From contig OZ024931.1 of NCBI GenBank assembly GCA_964017235.1, positions 122,647,530-122,711,529 of the forward strand: a DNA stretch of 64,000 bases, read 5' to 3'. Origin of the DNA: Sabellastarte sp. h YS-2021. Its lineage: Eukaryota; Annelida; Polychaeta; Sabellida; Sabellidae. The notes beneath the pieces were generated by a model that worked only from the letters and a program-made list of their open reading frames with translations, was not told where the DNA came from and made no database searches. Below are positions 48,425 to 58,009 of the stretch, piece by piece; within the stretch, counting starts at the first letter, position 1, and the number at the start of each line of letters is the position of its first letter. Position numbers and translations under genes: made by a program.

Positions 48425-48504
48425 AGTCATAACATAACAACATAACACATGATTTTGATATAGCGCTTATCACTTAGTATGTCTCTAAGCGCTGTAAGTA
48501 GGAT

Positions 48505-48915
48505 CTAGATATTGTATGCAAGTGTGAAAAAGTATGTTTTGAGCTGCCTTCTGAAATCTAATAGTGAACTTGATGATCTAATGCTAACAGGTAGATTGTT
48601 CCACAGAGTTGGAGCAGCATGAACAAAAGCCCGTTTTCCATAACTGTTTCTTGGAACTTTGACCGGAAATGCTATATTGAAATTTTTGGATGATCTTGTT
48701 AATTTTGCTGGTTGTGCTAATGAAATAAGGTCAGTAATGTATGTTGGTGCTAGGCCATGTAACGCTTTGTACACATCAGTGAGGATACTGAAAGCAATCC
48801 GCTGTTGTATTGGAAGCCAGTGAAGTTCTTGTCCTGCTCTACTAATGTGGTCGTACTTTCTCATTTTGAGGATGACACGGGGTGCTGAATTTTGTACAAT
48901 TTGTAGTCTGTGCAA
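48505..48915 (-). pseudogene. LINE RT C-terminal region
   Basis: It has the usual end of these proteins: LQIVQNSAPRVI..., GQELHWLPIQQRIAFSI, YKALHGLAP, FVHAAPTLWNNLPVSIRSS and SLLDFRRQLKTYFF. It is joined to the RT catalytic part through a broken stretch (48916-48978) containing a stop. Confidence 0.85.
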
Positions 48916-48978
48916 AAAGACTTTATTTACTCCATAAAGCAGGCAGTTGGCATAGTCTAGTTTTGATGTTACCAGGCC

Positions 48979-50077
48979 TTAAATTATGCAGGAACATGTA
49001 TCATTAGACAAATATTTGTGAATTCTAGCAATTTTATGAAGTTGTAATTGACAGGCTCTGCACTTTTTGATGATAAACTCTTCTATGTTCATCCGTGAAT
49101 CAAAATGGGCACCTAGGTTGCAAACAGACCTTGTTGGGGTGATTGTACAGTTTCCCATCCTGCTAGAAATAGAAGGCATTCCTTCTAAATATTTTCTAGA
49201 TCCAACAACAATAACTTCAGTTTTGTCTTCATTCAATTTCAAGATGTTTTGTGACATCCAAGATTTTATACCATCAATGCAAACTTCCAGGTCTTGTAAG
49301 GATGCAGCCATTGAGCTTTTGTTGAATTCAACGTATAGTTGAGTATCAGCTGCATACATGTTTTTTGCAATGTACACCACAGGAGCAACATATTAAGTGA
49401 AGAGAATTGGTCCAAGGACAGACCCCTGAGGAACTCCAAAATTAATATACATCTTTTCAGATGAGCTGTTATTTATTCTCACTGCCTGACTTCTGTTGGA
49501 GAGGTAGGATCTAAACCAGTCTAGTGCTGCTCCATTAATGAGATCCAGCTCCAGATCTAGTTTCTAGATGATGAAGAAGTTTTTCATGACCAATAGTATG
49601 AAAGAAAGCACTTAAGTCAAGAAGGACTATGGCGACCATTTTTCTATTGTTCAAGGAAGACAAGATTTCATTTTGGACACAAAGAAGTGCAGACTTTGTG
49701 GAATGGAAAGGTCTATATGCAGACTGCATTTTGCACCACAATTTATTCACCTCTAAATGTGTTCTGAGACGAGCTGCAACAATTTTTTCAATGACCTTTG
49801 ATAGGAAAGGCAAGTTTAATACAGGTCTATAGTTTTTCAAAATTTCTTTATCCAAGTTTTCTTTTTTTAGCAGAGGTGTTATATTGGCATGCTGCAAGTT
49901 GGATGGAAATAATCCCTCTTCTAAGGATATGTTGACAATACGGGTAATGACTGGAGCTAGGGTATCTAAGTTATCCTTGATCAATCTGGTGGGGAAAGGA
50001 TCATGGATTGCAGAAGCATTAGAACTAGCGCTTATTATCTTTCTGAATTCATCTTCATCCGCAGGTTTGAAAGACTT
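48979..50077 (-). pseudogene. LINE reverse transcriptase core, broken, with altered catalytic motif
   Basis: From the Ngaro junction inward: FKPADEDEFRKIIS, DPFPTRLIKDNLDTLAPVIT, LKKENLDKEILKNYRPVLNL, QSAYRPFHSTKSALL and VLLDLSAFFHTI. A stop and a shift fall near 49535-49560. Then GVPQGSVLGPILFT lies at about 49395-49435 with a stop just after it, and the catalytic box follows. Here that box reads MYAADTQLY, where relatives have FYADDTQLY, so one of the two essential aspartates is now Ala. The protein would be inactive even without the stops. Confidence 0.88.
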
Positions 50078-50292
50078 TAACGGCAAACCCCCTATAGGGT
50101 TGCATTTCAGTCGTAATGAACTGGTCTACGCATTTTGAACTTACCCTGATGCCTCCAGCCAATCATAGTCCTCCTTCTAAACCCGGCCAATCAGAAGCCT
50201 TCTATGGTTGTGGCGTGGCTGAAGAGCTTGTATCTCATCATTTGTGTTCTGATACCTGAACAAGTAACATGTTTTAATTTAATGCTTTTAAC
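50078..50292 (+). repeat. Ngaro split direct repeat A1 (5' terminus)
   Basis: Begins TAACGGCAAACCCCCTATAG and ends AATTTAATGCTTTTAAC. Identical in length and, by reading, in sequence to A2 at 55247-55461. It should contain the 5' untranslated leader and promoter. An ATG at 50204 lies inside it. Confidence 0.93.
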
Positions 50293-50311
50293 TGACATTA
50301 TATACTGGATT

Positions 50312-51874
50312 ATGGCTGCTAATACTTCTACGGATACGTTACCTAAACCCGCACTGGGATTCTGTAAGAAATGCAATAGCGAGCATGAGAAACCCATTGG
50401 AAATAAGTGCGAGAAACTTAAAAATGTGAAAGAAGAGAAACGTGATCTCAGTCACGAGACTGTAAAGAAAACACCACGGGGAAAGCCAACTGACTCTCAC
50501 GAGAAGATGATGGATATGATGTTACACACTATGAACTCCGTTACTGAGAAACTGGCTAGTATGGATGAAAGAATATCGGGGTTGACAGCACGTATTGATA
50601 CTCCGGCTGTAAAACCTTCTACAAGGAAATCTCGTTCCCGAGAACAAGTCAAACGACGGGGAACTCCTGATAAAGAAGAAGCACTGTTTAGTTCACCAGT
50701 GGCTGCTCATGCAGTTATACAGGAGGGAGGCACAGCTTACTCTCAAGTATTCGCGGACACGGCAGTGGCCATTAAACCTACACCAGTACGTCCAAAGAAA
50801 CATAAGGCAACCATAGACTTGGGCTGTACACCTCTCATGCAGACGGCCACAGCACGCGTGACTTCAACTGTTACATCTCAGACAGTTTCTCAACCTTTAG
50901 CTGAGACTGTTGCACAACCACAGGATCCACCTACGCAGATCTGGACCACACCACAAGATATCGTGCAGCAACCACCTGATAGTGGACCTCAGACAAAGCA
51001 ACCTGTTGTCCAGGACTGTAATCAAAACATTCTGTTTGGACATGTGGACCAGTTTGGCAATCCTGTGAGAGTGCAAGGTCCAGCTGAGGCAGTTCCCGAA
51101 GGACGTGATACATTTGTTCCAGTCACGGAGCATCCCATAACTGTTGATGCCGGACCTGTATCAAATATAAATATGCTGAGATCGAACCCACTGATTCAGC
51201 AAATGGTGGAGGAGCGGATGGCGCTGTTAGAAGCGAAGATGAAACTTGAATTACAAGGGGGTATGTCGCGACGCAGAAAAAGTGGCAGATACAACATCTC
51301 GGACACCCCACATTCAACACCACACTTAAGATGGCCAAATGAATCTTGTGTCATTGGCACAGCTAGGAAACGGACGACCTTTGATGAACTCACGTTGGGG
51401 CAATTTGTCATAGGATTGGTAACTAATGCACTTGATACGCAGCACATACCCACTATGAAGAACATGCTGAACGAGTTAGTTGAGACGGTTAAGTTGGCGG
51501 AAAACATTTCTTGGCCCATTGCCAGGGGTGCCTTTGCTGCTTCGATGCTCAAAATTGAAGACGAAGGAATTACATGGGCTGATTCCAGAACTCTCGCGGA
51601 CCATCGTCTCACTTACTCTCAATCCGCCGTATTCTCAGGGTCAACAACAATGTCGCCTCGCATCCAACAGACAACCCCTGGCAATGGATCGATTAAGAAA
51701 ATTGCATGCAAGTGGTTTAATGAGGGCACGTGTCCTCATTCAGCAGATCACCTGGATACAACGGGTACGACGTTATTTCGACATGTCTGCCTTTATTGCT
51801 TTAAGACTCTGAAATGCAATAATGTTCACGTGGAAGCTGACTGCTTCAACAAGAAGAAAACTGGTATGGACTAG
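50312..51874 (+). CDS. Ngaro Gag-like protein, about 520 aa
   Basis: The putative nucleic-acid-binding structural protein of the element. I start it at ATG 50312 (MAANTSTDTLPKPAL), because the frame-compatible ATG at 50204 lies inside terminal repeat A1; the longer form (556 aa) is possible. Near the N-terminus is CKKCNSEHEKPIGNKC, a CX2C...H...C cluster like a zinc knuckle. The middle is Thr/Pro/Gln-rich and probably disordered, followed by a helical QQMVEERMALLEAKMKLELQ segment. The C-terminus has CKWFNEGTCPHSADH and RHVCLYCFKTL...HVEADC, a Cys/His-rich motif that I recall from Gag-like proteins of DIRS/Ngaro elements. The frame is intact. The RT frame follows after 27 bp in another phase. 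Confidence 0.85.
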   Translation: MAANTSTDTLPKPALGFCKKCNSEHEKPIGNKCEKLKNVKEEKRDLSHETVKKTPRGKPTDSHEKMMDMMLHTMNSVTEKLASMDERISGLTARIDTPAVKPSTRKSRSREQVKRRGTPDKEEALFSSPVAAHAVIQEGGTAYSQVFADTAVAIKPTPVRPKKHKATIDLGCTPLMQTATARVTSTVTSQTVSQPLAETVAQPQDPPTQIWTTPQDIVQQPPDSGPQTKQPVVQDCNQNILFGHVDQFGNPVRVQGPAEAVPEGRDTFVPVTEHPITVDAGPVSNINMLRSNPLIQQMVEERMALLEAKMKLELQGGMSRRRKSGRYNISDTPHSTPHLRWPNESCVIGTARKRTTFDELTLGQFVIGLVTNALDTQHIPTMKNMLNELVETVKLAENISWPIARGAFAASMLKIEDEGITWADSRTLADHRLTYSQSAVFSGSTTMSPRIQQTTPGNGSIKKIACKWFNEGTCPHSADHLDTTGTTLFRHVCLYCFKTLKCNNVHVEADCFNKKKTGMD

Positions 51875-51901
51875 GGAAACATTGGCTGTAACTTTGATTG
51901 T

Positions 51902-53461
51902 TTGTCACACACGTATAATTCTGTTAATTGTAATTTTACTCAGTATGCTTCTTGTCATAAAAGTGGTGTTGGGTGTAATTTAAAGGGGTTCTCCCCGTGT
52001 GTTGAATCTGTGGAGTGTCTGGATGATGTATCTGCCAACTTTGTACATATTAATTACATGCATAGTAAAGGTCCTTATGGTAATTTGCGAGATCGTTCAG
52101 TGGCTAACTTTATTGGTAGCCCATTACTAGCTTACTGTAATTGTCATAAGCTGGAAGAACATTTGTTTGTAGACAAGGTCAACGAGAGTTTAAATCTCAG
52201 ATCTCGGATAACGAGATGTGTACCTGAAAATGTTGTACCAACAAACTTTAGTGAATCAGTGATATCAGTAAGGACTGAATCATGCAGTGGTCAGTTATCA
52301 GTTAATGAAGATCCTGCTATTGAGTTACAAAGACATTGTGGTTCTGTAAATAAAGTTAAGCAATTTAACTATAATCTTGGTTTTGTTACACAACCATCTA
52401 AGCAAAATATTGCCTTCAATAGCACACCTATTAATATGAAAGATCATAAAGCTTACCTGGCATTGGTGTCAGATGTATTGGCATCTGGTCTGCCCAATTA
52501 TCGTTTCGTTTGCGTTCCACTTCCTTCTGTTTTCAACTGGAGCTACCTACAACAGCACATAGGTTCATATCATGATGGTAGGCTACTCGATTATCTAAAG
52601 TTTGGTTTCCCACTTAACATCGCTTCAAGGGAGCAAATTACAAATAATGCGCAGGACAACCATGCATCTGCAAATGAATATGGAGAGGAGATTGATGCCT
52701 TCTTTAAGAAGGAATTGGAAGAAGGTGCGTTATTTGGCCCATTTGAAGAGGAACCTCACCCTGCGTTTACGTGGGCACCATTGATGACCAGACCTAAAGG
52801 AACAGGAAGGCGAGAAATATTGGATCTGACTTATGGCGACCATTCTGTTAATAACCATACAGATAGGACCTGTTATGATGGTATGTCGTTTAACTTGACC
52901 TTACCTACGTTAGACGCTTTAATACCCACACTCCAGTCTTTGGGAAGTGAAGCTCGAGTTTTTAAAATTGATATAGCTCGTGCTTTCAGGCATGTCCCTA
53001 TTGATCCAGGGGATGCAATTCACTTGGGAATGAAGTGGAGAAACAAGTATTACATCGACAAGTTCCTAGCTTTTGGGGCAGTACATGGGACAGCAATATT
53101 TCAGAGAATAACGGACTTCATACGGTTTATCTTGGCAAAACAAGGAATTCACGTTTTCAATTACATAGATGATATCTATGCATGTTGTCATGTTGACACA
53201 GCTGAACATGCTTTTCAAAGTCTCATCTCGGTTATTACAGAAGTTGGCCTGCCCATGAATCCTCAGAAGGTATTCTCGCCTACCACTTCACTAACCATTA
53301 TGGGAATTGTAGTGGATGTAAACACAGCTTCCTTCAGTATTGATAAAGCGAAATTGGACGAGATTAGAGCAATTTGTGTACAGACTTTTCTGCGAGATGT
53401 GGTTTCAAAACGAGAGTTTCAGTCGTTATTGGGAAAGTTGTTATACATATCTCGTTGGTGA
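51902..53461 (+). CDS. Ngaro reverse transcriptase
   Basis: The frame is open from 51875 without an early ATG; the first in-frame ATG is at 52058, so translation may depend on that ATG or on coupling to Gag. The first 250 residues have no recognisable domain. RT blocks follow: FTWAPLMTRPKGTGRREILD, VFKIDIARAFRHVPID (catalytic Asp about residue 357), KFLAFGAVHGTAIFQRITD, the catalytic FNYIDDIYACC box (Tyr-Ile-Asp-Asp about 421-424), GLPMNPQKV and LLGKLLYISRW. The YIDD form is usual in DIRS-order RTs. The frame stops at TGA 53459-53461, directly at the RNase H connection, where homologous proteins read on. The RNase H continues one phase over. Confidence 0.9.
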   Translation: MSHTYNSVNCNFTQYASCHKSGVGCNLKGFSPCVESVECLDDVSANFVHINYMHSKGPYGNLRDRSVANFIGSPLLAYCNCHKLEEHLFVDKVNESLNLRSRITRCVPENVVPTNFSESVISVRTESCSGQLSVNEDPAIELQRHCGSVNKVKQFNYNLGFVTQPSKQNIAFNSTPINMKDHKAYLALVSDVLASGLPNYRFVCVPLPSVFNWSYLQQHIGSYHDGRLLDYLKFGFPLNIASREQITNNAQDNHASANEYGEEIDAFFKKELEEGALFGPFEEEPHPAFTWAPLMTRPKGTGRREILDLTYGDHSVNNHTDRTCYDGMSFNLTLPTLDALIPTLQSLGSEARVFKIDIARAFRHVPIDPGDAIHLGMKWRNKYYIDKFLAFGAVHGTAIFQRITDFIRFILAKQGIHVFNYIDDIYACCHVDTAEHAFQSLISVITEVGLPMNPQKVFSPTTSLTIMGIVVDVNTASFSIDKAKLDEIRAICVQTFLRDVVSKREFQSLLGKLLYISRW

Positions 53462-54048
53462 AATCATCGAGAATTTTTCTCAATCGACTATTGATAACTC
53501 TTAGGAATCACACGGATAAAGCTAGGGTCACACTAGATCAGGGAACATACGAGAGTTTGGCATGGTTCCTCACCTTCATGCATTCGTTCAATGGAGTGGT
53601 TTATTTTAAGAAACCTCCCATCCAACATCACATTTATGTAGATGCAAGTCTGAAGTATCTCGGGGGCTCCTGGGGTTCACGAGTTTATTCAACTGTCGTC
53701 CCAGTTGAAATAATTGGTGAAAGATCTATTACTCAATATGAATTATATAATGTCCTCTTAGCTATTCGTCTTTGGGCTTCAGACCTAGCAAACAAAACTG
53801 TATGTGTACATTGTGACAATCAGAGCGCGGTTACAGTCATCAGCTCAGGAAAAACGAAGGACGCTTTCTTACATATGTGTATTCGACAGCTAGCAATGTT
53901 GTGTGCACTACATAACATAGATCTTAGGTTACAGCATGTCAGAGGGATAGATAATGCTATGGCTGATTCACTGTCTAGAGGCAAATATAACAATCTTGGG
54001 GAGGTACAATGGGATATTGTCCCTCATCATTTGCTTGGTGTTTTTTAG
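53446..54048 (+). CDS. Ngaro RNase H domain
   Basis: The continuation of pol in the other phase, from about 53446 (ISLVKSSRIFLNRLL). It shows the four acidic positions expected for RNase H: HIYVDASLKYLGG (D), ITQYELYNVLLAIRLW (E), VHCDNQSAVTVISS (D), and RGIDNAMADSLSRG (D). The open frame extends left to 53374, but that part is antiphase to the RT and not homologous. There is no sensible ATG, so it is expressed only by a frameshift from RT, or this copy carries a one-base indel near 53459. The end overlaps the recombinase start by 40 bp. Confidence 0.88.
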   Translation, partial: HISLVKSSRIFLNRLLITLRNHTDKARVTLDQGTYESLAWFLTFMHSFNGVVYFKKPPIQHHIYVDASLKYLGGSWGSRVYSTVVPVEIIGERSITQYELYNVLLAIRLWASDLANKTVCVHCDNQSAVTVISSGKTKDAFLHMCIRQLAMLCALHNIDLRLQHVRGIDNAMADSLSRGKYNNLGEVQWDIVPHHLLGVF

Positions 54049-55163
54049 ATATCCCCAATGCCTTGGGCAGGTGGTTTTATCAAGCCATGGGAACAGTTCA
54101 GAAAGGACTTCGTCCACATACCAGAGCTCAGTATATCAAGCAGTTTAAACTATTTGTAGCATTTATGTTACAATATAAATGTAAAAAATGGGACTCTGTC
54201 TCATCAGTATTATGTTTCTTGGAGTTCCTTGCAGCCAATGCATTAACATTTAGGGTGATTAATAATTATATGTCAGCATTGAAGCACCATTTTGCCAGAT
54301 ATTCTTGGGGAATTGATGTTTTTGAGTCACCATTAGTTAGGAAATTCCTGCGTGGACTTCAGTATACAGTACCCCCTAATCCCCGACCAAAAGGTTTGTT
54401 CTCGCTAAACCAAATCCATGAGATCTCGCAATTGTATGAAGCCTTTGAGAGCTCTTTAACATACCGAGCTGCATATTTATTGGCATTCTACGGCCTTTTC
54501 CGCATTTCTAATTTGGCACCAGTTTCTTCTACCCAATTTGACAAGAAACGTCATCTCCTTCGGTCTGACATTACATTTGCCCCTCCGGGTGTACATATAA
54601 AGATCAAATGGGCAAAAAATATACAGGCCCCTGAAAAGATACACTTTGTTAAACTCCCAACTATCCGCGTACCAAATATGTGCCCTGTCAAGACGTTAGC
54701 AGCACTGTTGAACAAATTTCGTTTGCACCCAGACGATCCTCTTCTGGTTTTAGACGATTATCACTTGTTAACACAATCTAACTTGAGGTCTCGCCTGGCC
54801 ACATTCCTTCGCACTATGGGAGTTCCGTTACAAGCTCATGGATTTCACACATTCCGTCGCTCTGCAGCTACAATAGCATATGTTGCTAATGCTTCACTGT
54901 CTGCAATCAAATCTCATGGCTTATGGAGTAGTGATGCGGTTTGGTGTTATATTTCTGACAACACCTCACAAGCTTTACAAGTTCCCCTTACATTCCAATG
55001 CCTGGTTAACACTACTTTTTGCATAAATGCTCCGTTTGGGTTTGGACTTATTGTGTGTGTAATTCTGAGTCTCGTCAATGAGATTAGAAGTATTATGAAG
55101 TTGAAATCTCGTATTGTGAGATCTCGTGATCATGTATGTAGAACTAACCAATATAGACATTAA
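54009..55163 (+). CDS. Ngaro tyrosine recombinase, 384 aa
   Basis: It would integrate a circular cDNA by strand exchange, replacing the integrase of LTR elements. The N-terminal SAM-like region includes LRPHTRAQYIKQFKLFVAF. The catalytic domain has Arg165 in YGLFRISNLAP, a Lys around 200-203 in the KIKWAK beta-hairpin, His280-Thr-Phe-Arg283 in HGFHTFRRSAA, His303 in KSHGLW and Tyr314 in VWCYISD. The full R-K-H-R-H-Y set is therefore present in good spacing. The ATG at 54009 is inside the end of the RNase H frame. The last 35 or so residues are encoded by repeat B1 and read like terminal-repeat sequence, not a domain; the frame ends at TAA 55161-55163. No disabling change is visible. Confidence 0.92.
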   Translation: MGYCPSSFAWCFLDIPNALGRWFYQAMGTVQKGLRPHTRAQYIKQFKLFVAFMLQYKCKKWDSVSSVLCFLEFLAANALTFRVINNYMSALKHHFARYSWGIDVFESPLVRKFLRGLQYTVPPNPRPKGLFSLNQIHEISQLYEAFESSLTYRAAYLLAFYGLFRISNLAPVSSTQFDKKRHLLRSDITFAPPGVHIKIKWAKNIQAPEKIHFVKLPTIRVPNMCPVKTLAALLNKFRLHPDDPLLVLDDYHLLTQSNLRSRLATFLRTMGVPLQAHGFHTFRRSAATIAYVANASLSAIKSHGLWSSDAVWCYISDNTSQALQVPLTFQCLVNTTFCINAPFGFGLIVCVILSLVNEIRSIMKLKSRIVRSRDHVCRTNQYRH

Positions 55164-55248
55164 TAAATGGTAGTGCCCAAATCTCGGAGTGTTTATTAAA
55201 TCTCGCCTGAGGTTATAGTCGTCTTATGTGTGTGTGATTTAGACTGTA
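55047..55248 (+). repeat. Ngaro split direct repeat B1
   Basis: Runs from CTTATTGTGTGTGTAATTCT to GACTGTA and abuts A2. It overlaps the end of the recombinase frame. It differs from B2 at about three positions (CGGAG/CAGAG, ATGTG/ATGCG, ATTTA/ATTGA). Confidence 0.92.
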
Positions 55249-55461
55249 ACGGCAAACCCCCTATAGGGTTGCATTTCAGTCGTAATGAACTGGTCTACGC
55301 ATTTTGAACTTACCCTGATGCCTCCAGCCAATCATAGTCCTCCTTCTAAACCCGGCCAATCAGAAGCCTTCTATGGTTGTGGCGTGGCTGAAGAGCTTGT
55401 ATCTCATCATTTGTGTTCTGATACCTGAACAAGTAACATGTTTTAATTTAATGCTTTTAAC
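55247..55461 (+). repeat. Ngaro split direct repeat A2 (internal)
   Basis: Identical copy of A1. The B1-A2 junction (GACTGTAACGG) is the expected circle-junction sequence of such elements: B2 end plus A1 start. Confidence 0.93.
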
Positions 55462-55545
55462 CCACCCAATTCCCTCCCTTTCTTTTAATTTTAATTTATG
55501 GTTTTACGTGTTTTATAGTTGTCATATTTTGTGCCTTTGCATGGG

Positions 55546-55747
55546 CTTATTGTGTGTGTAATTCTGAGTCTCGTCAATGAGATTAGAAGTATTATGAAGT
55601 TGAAATCTCGTATTGTGAGATCTCGTGATCATGTATGTAGAACTAACCAATATAGACATTAATAAATGGTAGTGCCCAAATCTCAGAGTGTTTATTAAAT
55701 CTCGCCTGAGGTTATAGTCGTCTTATGCGTGTGTGATTGAGACTGTA
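55546..55747 (+). repeat. Ngaro split direct repeat B2 (3' terminus)
   Basis: Ends GACTGTA, then LINE sequence resumes (GAGTAGCTTCC). Between A2 and B2 lies an 84-bp unique linker (55462-55545). Confidence 0.92.
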
Positions 55748-55785
55748 GAGTAGCTTCCAAGTTTGGGTGAATGTACTCTTTGATG

Positions 55786-56250
55786 TCAACATCTTTCTGA
55801 GGTAAAGAGTTCTTGCAGGAATAAAATTGTTTTGTATTTTGTCAAGAGAAGCTTAACTGTTTTACATTGTTCTTTATATTTCTCCAAGTCAGCTTCTAGT
55901 CTAGATTTTCTGTATTTTCTTTCTAACCTCCTCTTCATGACTTTTGTATGCTGGATATGACTATTAAACCAAGCTGTGTTAGGTCTGATTCTAACATATT
56001 TATCAATAAGTGGAGCTTTATTTTCCAGAGTTTCAGATAAACTGACAGTATATCTTTGTACCACAGAATCAAGCGATTCTGTAGGAAAGCTTATTTTCTG
56101 TAAATCGCTATTCAGAACATCCATATCTATGTCTTTAAGTTTACAGTATCTGAGATACTTCTTGACCAGATCAGGTTTTTTTGTCCAGTAAGAACCCAGA
56201 AAGTAATAGGTGATCTGAAATACATGGATTGCTGACAGATATTGGCCCAA
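55786..56250 (-). pseudogene. LINE region between endonuclease and RT
   Basis: Recognisable by NTAWFNSHIQHTKVMKRRLE and RKYRKSRLEADLEKYKEQCK, the basic segment that commonly separates the endonuclease from RT in CR1/L2-type proteins (W....I...KR..RR.ER.....). It ends at a stop 38 bp from the Ngaro 3' terminus. Confidence 0.8.
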
Positions 56251-56266
56251 TCAGTTGGTCATCTTC

Positions 56267-57056
56267 TCAAGCAATGATTAAGTCTAAACAGTGACCTTTA
56301 ATATGTGTTGAAGTTTTTGCCAGTTGTTGCAAATTTACACTGGATAAGAGGGCTGAGAAAGCCTGTGTTTGATGATTATTACTGTCATCAAAATGTATAT
56401 TGAAATCCCCCATGATAAGGACAGACTTAGGAGAACTAGAAAAGGAAGCCAGATAGTCACTGGATTCATCCATAAGTGAGTTAAAAGTAAATCCATTTGC
56501 CGCACTTGGTGGAGGTCGATAGAGCACAGTGACACATACTGTAGAAGACCTTAAATTTAGTTGGAACTCCTGATGCTCAAAAGTTTTAAAATTACTCTCA
56601 CTGGTAACATCTTTGACACTCATTGGGCTTTTATACAACAATCCAATACCCCCTCCTGCTTTGCATTGTGACCGAGCACAAATAAAGGAAAGAATATCCT
56701 TCAGGTGTAAAACTTTTCACAATTTCTGACTCTATATCACTTAATGAAATCCATGTTTCAAAATCTTTGTCAATTACCAATTCATGAATAATTTCAGTTT
56801 TATTCCCAATTGATCTTGTGTTTAAGGATCCATATTTGAACCTGGAGGTGTTATTTCCAATATTATGGGAAATGGTAGCATTCAATTTTCCTTTTTTCAG
56901 TTGATGTTTCAACTTTACACCTCCTCTTTTTCCACGTCTTGTTTGTTTAGCATTTAATCCTAGGCTTTTGATGGTTCTAATTACATCCTGATGTATCCTA
57001 ATGGTAGAACTTATACCTCTATTTGCTAAGAAGTCATTTCTTGCATATTGAATCAT
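56267..57056 (-). pseudogene. LINE apurinic-like endonuclease, frameshifted
   Basis: The first frame (57056-56631) has a basic leader (KQTRRGKRGGVKLKHQLKKG) and FKYGSLNTRSIGNKTEIIHE, the LN.RSI.NK start of the endonuclease fold. The second (56641-56267) has VCVTVLYRPPPSA, SVLIMGDFNIHFDD (catalytic GDFN) and GHCLDLIIA. The TETW box is altered (FETWISL) and the SDH box after 56267 is not intact. At least one frameshift, near 56640, splits the domain. Confidence 0.85.
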
Positions 57057-57060
57057 TTTT

Positions 57061-58009
57061 TACTTATCCCAATAAAGAGGAGATCAGAGCCTTGTGCAAG
57101 GCTATGCTGGATGTGCACATCAATATGATGTGTCTGGCAGGGAAGTAATATTTTATCACAGACCACAGGATACCTCATTTCTGCTTCCTTGAGTCTATTT
57201 AGACAACCTCTGTGTGCAGTTATCAAGAAGCACTGTGTTGCAATGATGACTGGCCACATGTCTGTTTTTAATCCTTTGTTTTTATGCTCTACTTATACAC
57301 ACTTATTCAGATTTTTGACTTGCTATCTCAGAAGGTTTGTTTTAAAGTTTGTAGAAACCACAGTATCACTCTTTACTATATCATTTATTCAATAACCTGA
57401 TACTAAAGATGTGACATATCCTTTCATAGAAACAGTGTAAATAGTGCTTTAAGCTGGAGTTTCATAGTTATGCTGCCACACAGGCGCTCACTACAACTAC
57501 TGTTATGTAGTAAAGGTGATGTAATAAAGGTGAAAGTTGGTGTTTACCTCTCATTCAACAGCAAGGGTAATATTGTTACAGGTCCTCATTATTGTCACTT
57601 GTGGAAGACGAAGCCACACTAAGGTGACAGCCGGTGATTAGATGCTCAACCTGCAAAAGTCACTAGGCTACTGAGGGCCTAATGATAGTCATCATAATAA
57701 TAATCATAACTTTTACAGTGATCATACATCTGTCATATTAATAAGTTTACAAATATTTGAAAAAGACATATAAAGCTTTAAAAGATTCACAAAAAATGTT
57801 GAAATATTTTGCACTTACAATACAATTCCTTCCCCTATATTTAATAAATTAAAGGTTATGTTGGTTTGTGGTTGTTTGGTTGCGGCTTCTGCTTTCTGGG
57901 TAATCTGCTTTACAAACATCTTTTATTATTAAATGTTTGATATCTGTTTAATCAGCTTCAATTTTAAAATATAACAAGATCACTGCCACAGTGGTTATCT
58001 CCCGCTAAC
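57061..58009. other. Flank of the LINE; no supported feature
   Basis: 57053-57259 (minus) may be LINE 5' leader sequence. The rest is AT-rich, with no exon seen. Confidence 0.4.

Larger units (their letters stand above)
48425..50077 (-). mobile_element. CR1/L2-like LINE, 3' part (RT and 3' end)
   Basis: Read on the minus strand this gives RT (50077 to about 48979), the C-terminal region (48915-48505), and a 3' end near 48425. The 3' end contains AGCGCTTAGAGAC...AAGCGCTATATCAAAATC and a tail of ATGTT-like short repeats, the 3' signature of the CR1/L2 group. The 5' half of the same element lies beyond the Ngaro insertion at 55748-57060. Together they are one LINE split by a later insertion, or two pieces of related copies. 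Confidence 0.85.
50078..55747 (+). mobile_element. Ngaro-type (DIRS order) retrotransposon, nearly complete, 5.67 kb
   Basis: Structure A1-[Gag, RT, RNase H, tyrosine recombinase]-B1-A2-B2. The 215-bp A repeat (50078-50292 and 55247-55461) appears identical in both places. The 202-bp B repeat (55047-55248 and 55546-55747) differs at only about three positions. This split-direct-repeat layout, with a tyrosine recombinase in place of an integrase and no target-site duplication, defines the Ngaro/PAT branch of DIRS-order elements. Gene order (RT-RH before YR, same strand) and the lack of a methyltransferase domain favour Ngaro. It sits inside a minus-strand LINE. Near-identical repeats mean a recent insertion. 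Confidence 0.93.
55748..57060 (-). mobile_element. CR1/L2-like LINE, 5' part (endonuclease and linker)
   Basis: The minus-strand continuation of the LINE on the far side of the Ngaro insertion: endonuclease first (57056 to 56267), then the region between endonuclease and RT (56250-55786). The 5' boundary is uncertain; a weakly related leader may extend to about 57260. Comparison with the usual spacing suggests that perhaps 150-200 bp between QCKTVKLLLTKYK and FKPADEDEF are missing at the insertion point. Confidence 0.82.

Noticed and set aside
50204..50311. Upstream ATG as Gag start
   Set aside because: It lies in terminal repeat A1 and the same short frame also occurs in A2; ATG 50312 is preferred, though the longer form cannot be excluded.
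53374..53445. N-terminal extension of the RNase H frame
   Set aside because: It is antiphase to the conserved RT sequence at the same place and begins at a non-ATG codon.
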